Shown here: piece by piece, positions 44,951 through 53,702 of the stretch
How the letters are laid out: every line of letters starts with the position of its first letter
How positions within the stretch are numbered: the first letter of the stretch is position 1
The notes under the pieces: model-generated
What the model saw: only the letters and a program-made list of their open reading frames with translations
Database searches by the model: none
Told to the model about the DNA's origin: nothing
Translations under genes and position numbers: made by a program
NCBI GenBank assembly: GCA_028485475.2
Contig: CP144143.1
Span: forward strand, 186,001 to 250,000
Direction of reading: 5' to 3'
Source of the DNA: Chitinophagaceae bacterium C216
GTDB taxonomy: Bacteria > Bacteroidota > Bacteroidia > Chitinophagales > Chitinophagaceae
Length of the DNA stretch: 64,000 nt

Positions 44951-46585
44951 ATGAAAAAAATAAAATTACTTTTACTTGGCTTGTTCATAGGTACAGCCAT
45001 TATCAATGCACAACATCAACAACATCCCAATATTATTCTCATCTTTTCTGATGATCATGCGTATCAAGCTATAAGCGCATACGGCAACAACCTGGTACAA
45101 ACACCTCATATCGATCGCATCGCAAAAGAAGGAGCACTACTGGAAAACAATTTTGTAACTAACTCTATTTGTGGCCCCAGCCGTGCTACATTGCTTACAG
45201 GAAAATATAGTCATAAAAATGGTTATTACGATAATGGCGGGACGCCAATCAATACTGCACAGCTCGTATTTCCTCAACTGTTGCAACAAAACGGATATCA
45301 AACTGCATGGATTGGCAAAATGCATTTGAACGCGTTACCTAAAGGCTTCAACTATCTGAACGTATTAGCCAGTGCGGGAGGACAAGGACATTATTTTAAT
45401 CCAACATTTGTAAACATCAATAATGATACTTCGGCATACAAAGGCTATGTTACCAACCTCATCACCGATTTCTTCTTTGAATGGATGGAGCAGCGCGATC
45501 CCAACAAACCTTTTTTTGCTGTAATTGGGGAAAAAGCTACGCATAGGTCATGGCTGCCAGACTTACCCGACTTAGGAGCATATGACGCTATTGATTTTCC
45601 GCTTCCCGACGACTTTTTTGACAATTATGAAAGTAGACCTGCGGCCCAACAACAAGACATGACTATTGATAAAACAATGCGACTTAAAGAAGATCTGAAA
45701 ATCGGTCAGATCTTCGGCATTAACCGAAATACAGACTTAAATGAAATTCGTAAACGCTTAAAAGAATATTATCCCAACAAAAAATTTACCGATAAAGAGT
45801 TGCGAAACTTTGCCCGCAATAGCGACTACAGCTCACTAGATGCAGAGCAAGCAGCAGCTTACCAAAAGTATTACGGAGAGATCACCAAAAAATTCGAGGC
45901 TCAAAAATTAAATGGTAAAGATCTTGCTAAATGGAAGTTTCAACGTTATCTCAAAGACTATTATGCAACAGCTCGCTCCATGGATCGGAATATCGGAAGA
46001 ATTTTGAGCTATCTGGACAGCACCGGTCTTAGCAAAAACACAGTAGTTATCTACGCATCCGACCAGGGTTTTTATTTGGGTGAACATGGTTGGTTCGATA
46101 AAAGATTTATTTATGATCAGTCTTTAAAAACTGCTTTTGTAATCCGTTATCCCGGTGTTATTAAACCCGGCACACGCATTAAAGAATTTGTTTCCAATGT
46201 AGACTGGGCTCCTACTCTTCTCGATATCGCAGGAATTAAAACCCCTTCCGAAATGCAGGGAGCCTCCTTTCTTCCTATACTAAAACAACAAACACCTCAC
46301 AACTGGAAGAAAGACATTTATTACCACTATTACGAATATCCACAGCCGCATCACGTATCACCTCATCTTGGCATAAGAACGAAGGATTATCTGTTAATAC
46401 GATTCTATAAAGGAGTAGAAGGATGGGAGTTTTTTGATCTGAAGAAAGATCCAAAGCAACTGCACAATGTTTATAACCAGAAAGAATACGCACCCATTAT
46501 CGCTCAGTTAAAATCCAGACTAAAAGAGCTCATCATACATTATGACGATAAAGAGGCTCTAGACATTTTCAACACACCCATCTAA
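44951..46585 (+). CDS. Secreted Cys-type sulfatase
   Basis: A 544-residue protein with a signal peptide (1-20, ending INAQ). The formylglycine motif is SICGPSRATLLTGKYSHKNG, with metal ligands in IILIFSDDHAYQAIS and VVIYASDQGFYLGEHGWFDKR. It contains a long insert (about residues 215-320) before the second metal site. The YASDQGFYLGEHGWFDKRF pattern is typical of S1 sulfatases resembling N-acetylglucosamine-6-sulfatase and related enzymes; the substrate is inferred only at that level. It forms an operon with the preceding sulfatase and ends at a terminator shared with the convergent SufE-like gene. Confidence 0.93.
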   Translation: MKKIKLLLLGLFIGTAIINAQHQQHPNIILIFSDDHAYQAISAYGNNLVQTPHIDRIAKEGALLENNFVTNSICGPSRATLLTGKYSHKNGYYDNGGTPINTAQLVFPQLLQQNGYQTAWIGKMHLNALPKGFNYLNVLASAGGQGHYFNPTFVNINNDTSAYKGYVTNLITDFFFEWMEQRDPNKPFFAVIGEKATHRSWLPDLPDLGAYDAIDFPLPDDFFDNYESRPAAQQQDMTIDKTMRLKEDLKIGQIFGINRNTDLNEIRKRLKEYYPNKKFTDKELRNFARNSDYSSLDAEQAAAYQKYYGEITKKFEAQKLNGKDLAKWKFQRYLKDYYATARSMDRNIGRILSYLDSTGLSKNTVVIYASDQGFYLGEHGWFDKRFIYDQSLKTAFVIRYPGVIKPGTRIKEFVSNVDWAPTLLDIAGIKTPSEMQGASFLPILKQQTPHNWKKDIYYHYYEYPQPHHVSPHLGIRTKDYLLIRFYKGVEGWEFFDLKKDPKQLHNVYNQKEYAPIIAQLKSRLKELIIHYDDKEALDIFNTPI

Positions 46586-46590
46586 TGAAA

Positions 46591-46632
46591 AATGCCTGCT
46601 GCATCTTCTTGAATCAGCAGGCATTAATTTTT
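46591..46632. terminator. Bidirectional terminator between sulfatase and SufE-like gene
   Basis: AATGCCTGCTG pairs exactly with CAGCAGGCATT around a 13-nt loop, followed by AATTTTTT. Confidence 0.85.
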
Positions 46633-46645
46633 TGACAAAGACTAA

Positions 46646-47086
46646 TCAGGCGCTCTTCAACATATGGGCCTGGAGCCCCGCTGCCAACGACCGTATACGT
46701 ACCAGTATAGACGAAACTTCTTTACGTCTTTCAGGCGAAAGATTTTCAAACAGCTCAATTTCATTAGTAAAATAAATATCAGAATCAATGATTTCTTGAG
46801 GTGTTCTTCCTGAAAAAACTTTCAGGAATAAGAATAAAATTCCCCTCATGATGCTGTTGTCACTATCGCCGCTGTAATATACTTTTCCGTCGCGACATTC
46901 TGCATCCAGCCATATCCTGGACTTGGACAGATGAATAAGTTTTTCATCTGTGCGAATGGACGTATCCGTAGGCAGCTGTGCACCTAAATCAGCCAGATAG
47001 CGGAAATATTGCCGCTTGTTCTTCAAATTGTCAAAGAGGGCTTCAAACTCCTCAATGATAATGTCCTGAGCTTTATTCAAATGCAT
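46646..47086 (-). CDS. SufE-like protein lacking the expected active-site Cys
   Basis: The 146-residue protein matches SufE over its length (EKLIHLSKSRIWLDAECRDGKVYYSGDSD, GILFLFLKVFSGRTPQEI, YFTNEIELFENLSPERRKEV). SufE normally takes sulfur from the desulfurase SufS on a Cys in GCQSxVW. Here the aligned residue is Ser54 (LSKSRIW), codon TCC, and the only Cys is Cys64. It may be a non-transferring regulator of SufS, a diverged paralogue or use another Cys; ordinary SufE activity is doubtful. It stands alone, convergent with the sulfatases. Confidence 0.85.
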   Translation of the reverse strand: MHLNKAQDIIIEEFEALFDNLKNKRQYFRYLADLGAQLPTDTSIRTDEKLIHLSKSRIWLDAECRDGKVYYSGDSDNSIMRGILFLFLKVFSGRTPQEIIDSDIYFTNEIELFENLSPERRKEVSSILVRIRSLAAGLQAHMLKSA

Positions 47087-47462
47087 AGCTAAAAGATTTG
47101 AACGTTAAGAAATGATCGGAACATGCTATCTTCTAAAATATTGTATATCAGCGCAAGCAATGATATCCGTTCGAAGTCTCTTCAATTCTGTGATAAATAC
47201 TCTAATTATTCAGAAGGCTTGGGTCAGCAACAAACTGTATTATAAACGTACAATGCACTCTTTTTAGTGCATCAGCGATTGTAATTTTATTATAAAAAAT
47301 TAACGTTAAATAATCGCCTCCATTGCAGCTGCAACTTCAACAATCTTCACCTATTAGGGCTGCGTTAGAACTATTAAATATTAAGAAAATTTGTTGCAAC
47401 TATTCTAATTTACCTTTTGCCCAATTACAAAGTTTTATACCTTTAGGTAATTACTGCATTTT
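47087..47462. other. Intergenic region, divergent from SufE-like and kinase genes
   Basis: A/T-rich, about 376 bp. It contains a 7-bp perfect hairpin ATGCACT/AGTGCAT with loop CTTTTT (47253-47272) and the kinase promoter (47417-47445). No gene is recognised. Confidence 0.5.
47417..47445 (+). promoter_or_regulatory. Histidine kinase operon promoter
   Basis: TTG (47417-47419), an 18-nt spacer and TACCTTTA (47438-47445, one mismatch to TAnnTTTG) lie 17 bp upstream of the ATG. Confidence 0.4.
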
Positions 47463-48728
47463 ATGGCTTCAGTGGAACATACTCAGGATGAATCTCAATG
47501 GTTTAAGGCAATGTTTGATTATGCCACTATTGGAATAATCGTTACTAATGAAAAAGGGGAAATCACCAATTTCAATCGACAGGCGGAAAAATATTTTGGT
47601 TATAGCAAGGAAGAAATTATCCATCAACCTATTGAAATTCTACTTCCTCCGGGAGCTCGAGAAAAACATATTTCCTACCGACAAGAATTCTATCATAAAC
47701 CTTCCCCTCGTAATATGGGGCACGGACGGGATTTGTACGGACAGCGAAAAGATGGTAGCGTTTTCCCTGTGGAAGTAAGCCTCAGCCATTATTATATCGA
47801 AAACAAAATTTATGTTATTGCTTTTGTAATAGACATTACGGTACGTAAAAAGCAGGAAATAACTTTAGTGCAGCAGAAGGAAGAATTGGAACGTGTTACT
47901 GAAGAAATCAAAACACTTAATGCCACACTCGAAAAAAAGATTGACGACCGTACGCGTATGCTGCGCGAAACCCTGTCTGCTCTGGAGCAGTCTAAAGCCG
48001 AATTAAGCGAAGCTCTTAAAGCTGAAAAAGATTTAGGCGAGTTAAAGTCCAAATTTGTATCGATGGCTTCGCACGAATTTAAAACACCCCTCAGCACCAT
48101 TTTATCTTCTGCCTATTTATTAGAACAATACAACGAATCAAACGAGCCTGCGAAGCGTATCAAGCATATCAATCGCATTAAAAACGCTGCGAATGACATG
48201 AAAATGATTTTGGATGATTTTCTTTCGCTTGATAAACTGGATGAAGGGGTGGTACAATGTTATCCCATACATCTCACGGCAAAAAAATGCATTGAAGAAA
48301 TTGCCGACATCATTCAGGATATGCAAATCAATTGTAAACCCGGTCAGATCATCGAGTTTACGCACGAAGGCAATAATGATATCTATGTTGATGATCGTCT
48401 TTTAAAAAATATCTGCATCAACCTGATTTCTAACGCTATCAAATTTTCCCAAGAAAATGGGATTATAAAAGTGCATTGTCGCATTCAGCCGCACGAGCTT
48501 TCTGTGTCGGTAGAAGATAACGGCATCGGCATTTCTGAAGAGGATCAGCAGCATTTATTTGAAAGATTTTTCCGTGCCAGAAATGCCGTCAATATTCAAG
48601 GTACAGGCTTGGGATTACATATCATCGTCAAGTATTTGGAACTGATGAACGGGCGCATCACCTTTAGTAGTAAATTAGATGAGGGCTCTACATTCACGGT
48701 CTTTATTCCGCAACTACCATCATCTTAA
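47463..48728 (+). CDS. PAS-domain sensor histidine kinase
   Basis: A 421-residue cytoplasmic kinase: PAS domain (about 8-130; MFDYATIGIIVTNEKGEITNFN, GQRKDGSVFPVEVSLSHY), a coiled coil (about 135-195), HisKA (phospho-acceptor His in SMASHEFKTPL) and an HATPase domain with NLISNAIKFS, VEDNGIGI, LFERFFRA and GTGLGLHI. No membrane segment or signal peptide is seen, so it senses an internal cue. The partner is the REC-CRP protein encoded 39 bp downstream. PAS domains of this type often sense redox state, oxygen or small ligands; the signal here is unknown. Confidence 0.92.
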   Translation: MASVEHTQDESQWFKAMFDYATIGIIVTNEKGEITNFNRQAEKYFGYSKEEIIHQPIEILLPPGAREKHISYRQEFYHKPSPRNMGHGRDLYGQRKDGSVFPVEVSLSHYYIENKIYVIAFVIDITVRKKQEITLVQQKEELERVTEEIKTLNATLEKKIDDRTRMLRETLSALEQSKAELSEALKAEKDLGELKSKFVSMASHEFKTPLSTILSSAYLLEQYNESNEPAKRIKHINRIKNAANDMKMILDDFLSLDKLDEGVVQCYPIHLTAKKCIEEIADIIQDMQINCKPGQIIEFTHEGNNDIYVDDRLLKNICINLISNAIKFSQENGIIKVHCRIQPHELSVSVEDNGIGISEEDQQHLFERFFRARNAVNIQGTGLGLHIIVKYLELMNGRITFSSKLDEGSTFTVFIPQLPSS

Positions 48729-48767
48729 GTATTTTTGCAGTACAATTCAAAGACTGAAATCAATCTA

Positions 48768-49826
48768 ATGAAAAAAATTCTTGTCATTGAAGATAACGAA
48801 GAGGTAAGAGAAAATATTGCCGAAATACTGGAGCTTTCCAACTATGAGGTAGTTACTGCTGCCAATGGGAAGATGGGAGCCGAAATGGCTATAAAAGAAA
48901 AACCAGACCTTATCATTTGCGATGTGATGATGCCCGTGCTGGATGGTTACGGCGTCGTGTACTTGTTGCATCAGCAGCCCGAAACCCGTCATATCCCCTT
49001 TATATTCCTTACAGCTAAATCTGAAAAATCTGATTTCAGAAAAGGCATGGAACTTGGTGCGGACGATTATATTACCAAACCTTTTGAGGGCATAGAATTA
49101 CTAAAAGCCGTAGAAACCCGCCTTCAAAAAGCAGAGCTGACTAAACAACACTTTTCAGCAGGGAATACGAACAATGTACCGTTTAATAAAACTACAGCGA
49201 GCCCCAATGAAAACCCGCTTATCTCCGGCAACAGGGAAGCTTACGATTATCGGAAGAAACAAATCCTGTATAACGAAGGGCAGCGTCCAAAAGCCGTGTA
49301 TTATATCAAATCTGGGAAAGTGAAGATTTATAAAACCAATGAGGACGGAAAGGAATTTATCACCAACATATTAGGCGCCGGCGATTTTCTGGGTTATACC
49401 TATATCCTCGAAAATTTGCCCTACAAAGAAACCGCCGAAACATTAGAAGATGCGGAGATTATGATTATTCCTAAAGAAGAGTTCTTATCGCTTATTTCTT
49501 CTAATATCCAGGTAGCCCAGCAGTTTATACATTTGATGAGTAGCAATGTACTGGAAAAGGAAGAAGCACTGCTCAACTTAGCTTACAATACACTTCGAAA
49601 AAAAGTCGCCTACCAGCTCACTGTAATGCTGGATAAATTCAAAAGTGAAACACCCGGTACTAATGAAATTAGATTATCGAGAGATACATTGGCTCAGGTT
49701 ACCGGCATTGCTACCGAATCATTGATTCGCACGTTATCAGATTTCAAATCGGAAAAACTCATCGATATAAAAGGAACGACTATTATAATTTTGAATGAAG
49801 AAAAACTGCGGCAACTCCCGTATTAA
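48768..49826 (+). CDS. Response regulator: REC domain fused to CRP/FNR-type domains
   Basis: The protein has 352 residues from the ATG at 48768 (MKKILVIEDNEE); an in-frame TTG further upstream is unlikely. A receiver domain (1-120; acidic EDNEE, phospho-Asp in ICDVMMPVLDG, Lys in YITKPFEG) is joined by a linker (120-155) to a cyclic-nucleotide-binding fold (about 160-270; KAVYYIKSGKVKIY, LGAGDFLGYTYIL) and a C-terminal CRP-type winged helix (about 285-350; RLSRDTLAQVTGIATESLIRTLSDF). Phosphorylation by the upstream kinase would thus control a CRP-like DNA-binding factor. The conserved cAMP-contacting residues are not obvious. The 3' end overlaps the convergent gene by 4 bp. Confidence 0.9.
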   Translation: MKKILVIEDNEEVRENIAEILELSNYEVVTAANGKMGAEMAIKEKPDLIICDVMMPVLDGYGVVYLLHQQPETRHIPFIFLTAKSEKSDFRKGMELGADDYITKPFEGIELLKAVETRLQKAELTKQHFSAGNTNNVPFNKTTASPNENPLISGNREAYDYRKKQILYNEGQRPKAVYYIKSGKVKIYKTNEDGKEFITNILGAGDFLGYTYILENLPYKETAETLEDAEIMIIPKEEFLSLISSNIQVAQQFIHLMSSNVLEKEEALLNLAYNTLRKKVAYQLTVMLDKFKSETPGTNEIRLSRDTLAQVTGIATESLIRTLSDFKSEKLIDIKGTTIIILNEEKLRQLPY

Positions 49827-50167
49827 AAGTGATTGCTGACCTCCTCCGCAGCAGTATTTTGCTGTTCCAGTGTCCAGTTGTTAGTTAATGATGTTTCTAC
49901 CCATACATTCCCACAACGTCGAAATACTTCGGCTCTCAAACCCAGCTTAGCAAATTGGGCTTCGAGTTCGGATACCGTTACCAATTTTCCAATGTTTATA
50001 TAACCGTCCTGTTTAAGATTGGCAAAATGCAGTATGGCACGGGCTTCTTTCTTGCCTATATCATTACCGAGGAGCTTGTACAGCTCTATTCGCAAATAGG
50101 GATAATAGGCTGAAAACTGCTTCTTTATCTCTTCCGGCTTAATATCTTTTGCAATATACAGCTTCAT
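49823..50167 (-). CDS. Small hypothetical protein
   Basis: The 114-residue frame starts at ATG 50167 (MKLYIAKDIKPEEIKKQFSAYYPYLRIELYKLLG); a TTG start lies three codons upstream. I do not recognise the family. It is soluble, has no signal peptide and contains a mixed alpha/beta pattern. Its stop overlaps the stop of the convergent regulator gene by 4 bp. The composition is protein-like, so I believe it is a gene. Confidence 0.55.
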   Translation of the reverse strand: MKLYIAKDIKPEEIKKQFSAYYPYLRIELYKLLGNDIGKKEARAILHFANLKQDGYINIGKLVTVSELEAQFAKLGLRAEVFRRCGNVWVETSLTNNWTLEQQNTAAEEVSNHF

Positions 50168-50257
50168 TATAACCAATATTGCTGTAAAACTATTGCTCCG
50201 CCCAGAAGCACGTAATGATCATCATCAATTGACGAAATGATTATCATCAGGCTGCCC

Positions 50258-51388
50258 CTATAAAATGATAGTCTTAAAGTTTTGTAAATGGTTGTCAAAG
50301 CACACAAGCCTAGCCGGATAACCGGGTTTGATATACCCCAGCTTATCATTCATGCGTATAGCCTTAGCTACGCGACTACTGGACATTTCCACAGCTTCTT
50401 GAATGGAAACATGCAAATGCGTTACGGCATTTCGTACAGCATCAACCATGGATATTGCTGCGCCACCCAGATTGCCATAGGCATCTCTATAAAAGCCATC
50501 AATTATGGTGATACTAAGATGTTCCCAGTCGAAGCGTTGTTTTTTTCTGCCCAGAAAAGAAGCATCAGAAAGCAAAATAAGTTTGTCGCCTTTTTGTTTG
50601 TATGCTATTCTAGCTGCTGCATAATGACAATGTCCTCCATCCAATATCAGTGGCGCATACACTGTGTCATTGTCAAACACCGCTCCTACCAGGCCACACT
50701 CTCTATGCCCCATTTGATTCATTGCATTATACAAGTGAGTAACCAAGCTAATACCTTTTGAAAAATAATACTGCGCTTGATCATAATTCACTGTAGTATG
50801 CCCAATAGAAATATTAATGTTACTATCGAGCAGCATTTGCAACTGCGCTTCTGTAAAACATTCCGGAGCAATCGTAATCATTTTTATTACATCGGCTCCT
50901 GCGTTTAAGATTGCCTGCAACTCTTCATTTGTAGGCTTACGAATAATATGTGCCGGATGGGCACCTCGTCTTTCTACATTAAGGAATGGACCTTCCAAAT
51001 GCATTCCTAATACGCCAGGCTGTTTCTGGCGATACTGCTTAACAACCTCAATAGCTTTAAGAATGGTTTCAAATTCGGAAGAAATCAATGTAGGCAACAA
51101 AAAACCTGTGGCATGATCAATACAAGCTTGATACATGTCGTCCAAAGCAGCTTCCGAAACCTCTTTTGAGAAATATAGATCATAACCCCCATTGGGCTGA
51201 ATATCAATAAAAGCGGGTGCAATATTTTTCCCCTCCACATCCATAACGGTGGCTCCGATAGGCACACGGTCAGTGCTTTCCCCGATCATACCATTTTCAA
51301 CAACAATGATCCTGTCGTGTATAACCTGCTCACCGTTATAAATAACGCCATTTACGATTGCATGTAACATAATATTTACCTTGTGCAT
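50258..51388 (-). CDS. nagA: N-acetylglucosamine-6-phosphate deacetylase
   Basis: A 376-residue amidohydrolase that removes acetate from GlcNAc-6-P, allowing entry into glycolysis or reuse in cell-wall synthesis. Motifs: the Q-x-N variant of the first metal motif (FIDIQPNGGY, as in E. coli NagA), HLEGPFLN, ISIGHTT, THLYNAM and LSDAS. The ATG shares one base with the rsmE stop (TAATG), so translation is coupled. A second ATG six codons in (51370) is also possible. If the DeoR/SusC operon brings in aminosugars, this enzyme would be the next step (inference). Confidence 0.93.
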   Translation of the reverse strand: MHKVNIMLHAIVNGVIYNGEQVIHDRIIVVENGMIGESTDRVPIGATVMDVEGKNIAPAFIDIQPNGGYDLYFSKEVSEAALDDMYQACIDHATGFLLPTLISSEFETILKAIEVVKQYRQKQPGVLGMHLEGPFLNVERRGAHPAHIIRKPTNEELQAILNAGADVIKMITIAPECFTEAQLQMLLDSNINISIGHTTVNYDQAQYYFSKGISLVTHLYNAMNQMGHRECGLVGAVFDNDTVYAPLILDGGHCHYAAARIAYKQKGDKLILLSDASFLGRKKQRFDWEHLSITIIDGFYRDAYGNLGGAAISMVDAVRNAVTHLHVSIQEAVEMSSSRVAKAIRMNDKLGYIKPGYPARLVCFDNHLQNFKTIIL

Positions 51389-52092
51389 TATTGAGGTATC
51401 CGCAAAAGCGCTGCGGCAGCCATGCCTGCAGTTTCTGTTCTAAGCCTTGTATCGCCTAAAGTAACAGGCCGATATCCTTTTGACAATGCTTCCTCTACTT
51501 CTTGGAGAGTAAAATCGCCCTCGGGTCCAATAAGAATAATAGATGAAGCAGTGGTGTATTTCAGTACTTCCTTATTTCCCTCTATACAATGTGCAATATA
51601 CTTATGTTGAATGGCAGTATAAACATCATTACGCATCAGGGCGTCGAAGAGCATCGGTTCACAAGTCTCCACCAGCCAGGTTTGGCGGCTTTGTAGCATG
51701 GCGCTAATTAAAATATTTTCAACCCTCGTTGCTTTGATGTTTTGCTTCTCGGTACGTTTGGTAACAATCGGTATTACCCGGCTCACTCCCAGTTCTGCAG
51801 CTTTTTCAAGAAACCACTCAAAGCGGCTGTTATTTTTGGTAGGAGCAATGGCAATGGTAACTTCCGGTCCGGTTCTAGGTTTTAAAACTGCCTGCGATAC
51901 ACGTACCTCGCAGCGCTTTTTATGATCGTTGGTGATTACGGCGGTTAGCAGATGTCCTTTCCCATCCGTAAGATGTACTGAGTCGCCGTTTTTCATTCTC
52001 AGTACTTGAATAGCGTGGCGCGAATTATCTTCGTCCAACACCACCCCACTTTCCTTCGGGTCATAATCTTTTATGTAAAAACAGGGAAGTAT
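51388..52092 (-). CDS. rsmE: 16S rRNA m3U1498 methyltransferase, unusual start
   Basis: RsmE methylates U1498 of 16S rRNA with SAM. The SPOUT knot at the C-terminus is clear (ILIGPEGDFTLQEVEEAL, VTLGDTRLRTETAGMAA). The family usually has about 235 residues. The homologous N-terminal part LPCFYIKDYDPKESGVVLDE lies in this frame but has no ATG, GTG or TTG in front of it. An ATA at 52092-52090, just before LPCFYI, would give 234 residues. The only ordinary start (GTG, 52044) would delete 16 residues of the domain. I annotate from the ATA; this is inference. It is followed by nagA with TAATG overlap and lies 41 bp after dnaB. Confidence 0.75.
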   Translation of the reverse strand: MLPCFYIKDYDPKESGVVLDEDNSRHAIQVLRMKNGDSVHLTDGKGHLLTAVITNDHKKRCEVRVSQAVLKPRTGPEVTIAIAPTKNNSRFEWFLEKAAELGVSRVIPIVTKRTEKQNIKATRVENILISAMLQSRQTWLVETCEPMLFDALMRNDVYTAIQHKYIAHCIEGNKEVLKYTTASSIILIGPEGDFTLQEVEEALSKGYRPVTLGDTRLRTETAGMAAAALLRIPQ

Positions 52093-52133
52093 ATCTTCAG
52101 TTTTTCGATGAAAAAAATGCTTCTCTATTTTTT

Positions 52134-53702
52134 TTAGAAAGGAGCATCGTCCAGCTCGTCATCTGTCATGGTGTTCATGCGGCTCTGCGCTTGGAACAGA
52201 CGCGCACCTCCGGCACTGTCATCGTCCACCGGACGCCAGTTACCGCCCGGTAAACCTATTGCACTGAGCGGATCTTCATCCCATACAACAAATTTCTGGA
52301 TGTGTAACAGTGCTTTCAGTTTAATAGTTTCTAGCGAACCGTTACGGTGTTTCGCTATTTTTACCTCGGTAAGACCTCTTTGGTCTTCACCTTCGGCATT
52401 AGAATGAATATCGTAATAATCTGGACGGTACAAGAACATTACCATGTCCGCATCCTGTTCAATGGCCCCGGACTCACGCAGGTCGCTCAGTTGAGGTACG
52501 CGACTACCATCTTTAGCACCCCGTTTTTCCACCTCCCGGCTTAACTGCGACAACGCAATAATGGGAATATTAAGCTCTTTAGCCAATCCCTTCAGGTTAC
52601 GGCTAATGTTACTAATTTCCTGTTCCCGGTTGGCATTGCGGTTATCCCCTGTTCCACTCATCAACTGTAAATAGTCGATAATCACCAACCCTACATTATG
52701 CTTATTTTTTAGCTTGCGACATTTAGCGCGCAATTCAAAAATATTCAAAGCAGGCGTATCATCGATAAACAATGGAGCCTGAGACAAGCGTTGAATACCT
52801 TTTGTGTATAATTGCTTCATCTCATGCTCTTCCATTTTACCACGCGCAATTTTCTCCAGATTAATTTCACTCTCGGCAGCCAAGATACGTTGTACTAGCT
52901 GGCTCGCACTCATTTCAAGAGAAAAGAATGCTACGGCCGTAGGTTTTGAAGGATTCAGTGCTGCATTTCTAGCCAGATTGAGAGCAAATGCAGTTTTACC
53001 CACCGCAGGTCGCGCCGCCAGAATGATCAGGTCGCTGTTCTGCCATCCGTAGGTTACTTTATCCAAGGTTTTAAAACCACTCGGTACGCCGGTTATATCT
53101 TCATTCCGATGTCGGAGATCTTCAATACGCTGAATGGTCTGTACCAGCACAGAGTCTACCGGCTGAATACTGCTACGCAAATGTGAATTGGTAATTTCAA
53201 ACAATTTGGCCTCGGCATCATCAAGTAGCTCAAACACGTCAGTGCTATCCTCATAAGCATCGTTGATGATTTCGCCACTGATACGTATCAACTCTCGCTG
53301 GATAAATTTCTGCAGAATGATACGAGCATGCGATTCTATATTGGCAGCAGAAACTACTGCATTAGTAAGCTTGGTTACGTAATAAGGTCCACCTACCATC
53401 TCCAGTTCCTCTCGGCTCTTCAGTTCTTCTACTACGGTAAGTATATCTATAGGCTGGCTCTTATTCGCCAGAGACTGCATCGCCCTGAAAATACGCTGAT
53501 GGGCATCAACGTAAAAACACTCAGGCTTCAGTATTTCAATTACAGCATCAAAAGCATTTTTCTCCAGCATTATGGCGCCCAAAACCGCCTCCTCCAGTTC
53601 TCGCGCCTGTGGTGGTACTTTCCCATAGACCATAGTGCCTAGGTCTACAGCCGTACGCCTCTTTTGCTTTCTTTCTTTTTTATTTAGATTCGTTAAATCC
53701 AT
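52134..53702 (-). CDS. dnaB: Replicative DNA helicase
   Basis: A 522-residue hexameric helicase of the replication fork. The N-terminal DnaB domain (about 30-130; PPQARELEEAVLGAIMLE) and the RecA-like C-terminal domain carry Walker A ARPAVGKTAFALNLARN, Walker B GLVIIDYLQLMSG and SQLSREVEKR. Length is normal and no intein is present. The C-terminus (MTDDELDDAPF) is acidic, as often in Bacteroidota. It heads the dnaB-rsmE-nagA group. Confidence 0.97.
   Translation of the reverse strand: MDLTNLNKKERKQKRRTAVDLGTMVYGKVPPQARELEEAVLGAIMLEKNAFDAVIEILKPECFYVDAHQRIFRAMQSLANKSQPIDILTVVEELKSREELEMVGGPYYVTKLTNAVVSAANIESHARIILQKFIQRELIRISGEIINDAYEDSTDVFELLDDAEAKLFEITNSHLRSSIQPVDSVLVQTIQRIEDLRHRNEDITGVPSGFKTLDKVTYGWQNSDLIILAARPAVGKTAFALNLARNAALNPSKPTAVAFFSLEMSASQLVQRILAAESEINLEKIARGKMEEHEMKQLYTKGIQRLSQAPLFIDDTPALNIFELRAKCRKLKNKHNVGLVIIDYLQLMSGTGDNRNANREQEISNISRNLKGLAKELNIPIIALSQLSREVEKRGAKDGSRVPQLSDLRESGAIEQDADMVMFLYRPDYYDIHSNAEGEDQRGLTEVKIAKHRNGSLETIKLKALLHIQKFVVWDEDPLSAIGLPGGNWRPVDDDSAGGARLFQAQSRMNTMTDDELDDAPF

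Noticed and set aside
42554-46585. Genomic island inserted at tRNA-Cys
   Set aside because: No integrase is present and no repeat of the tRNA 3' end is seen downstream in the window.
50258-51388. NagA lacking the HxH metal motif
   Set aside because: The Q-x-N variant also occurs in E. coli NagA, so it is normal for the family.
52044-52149. Programmed frameshift at A8/T7 runs joining the dnaB-end ATG to rsmE
   Set aside because: Possible, but the upstream frame encodes nothing resembling RsmE; an ATA start at the expected position is simpler.
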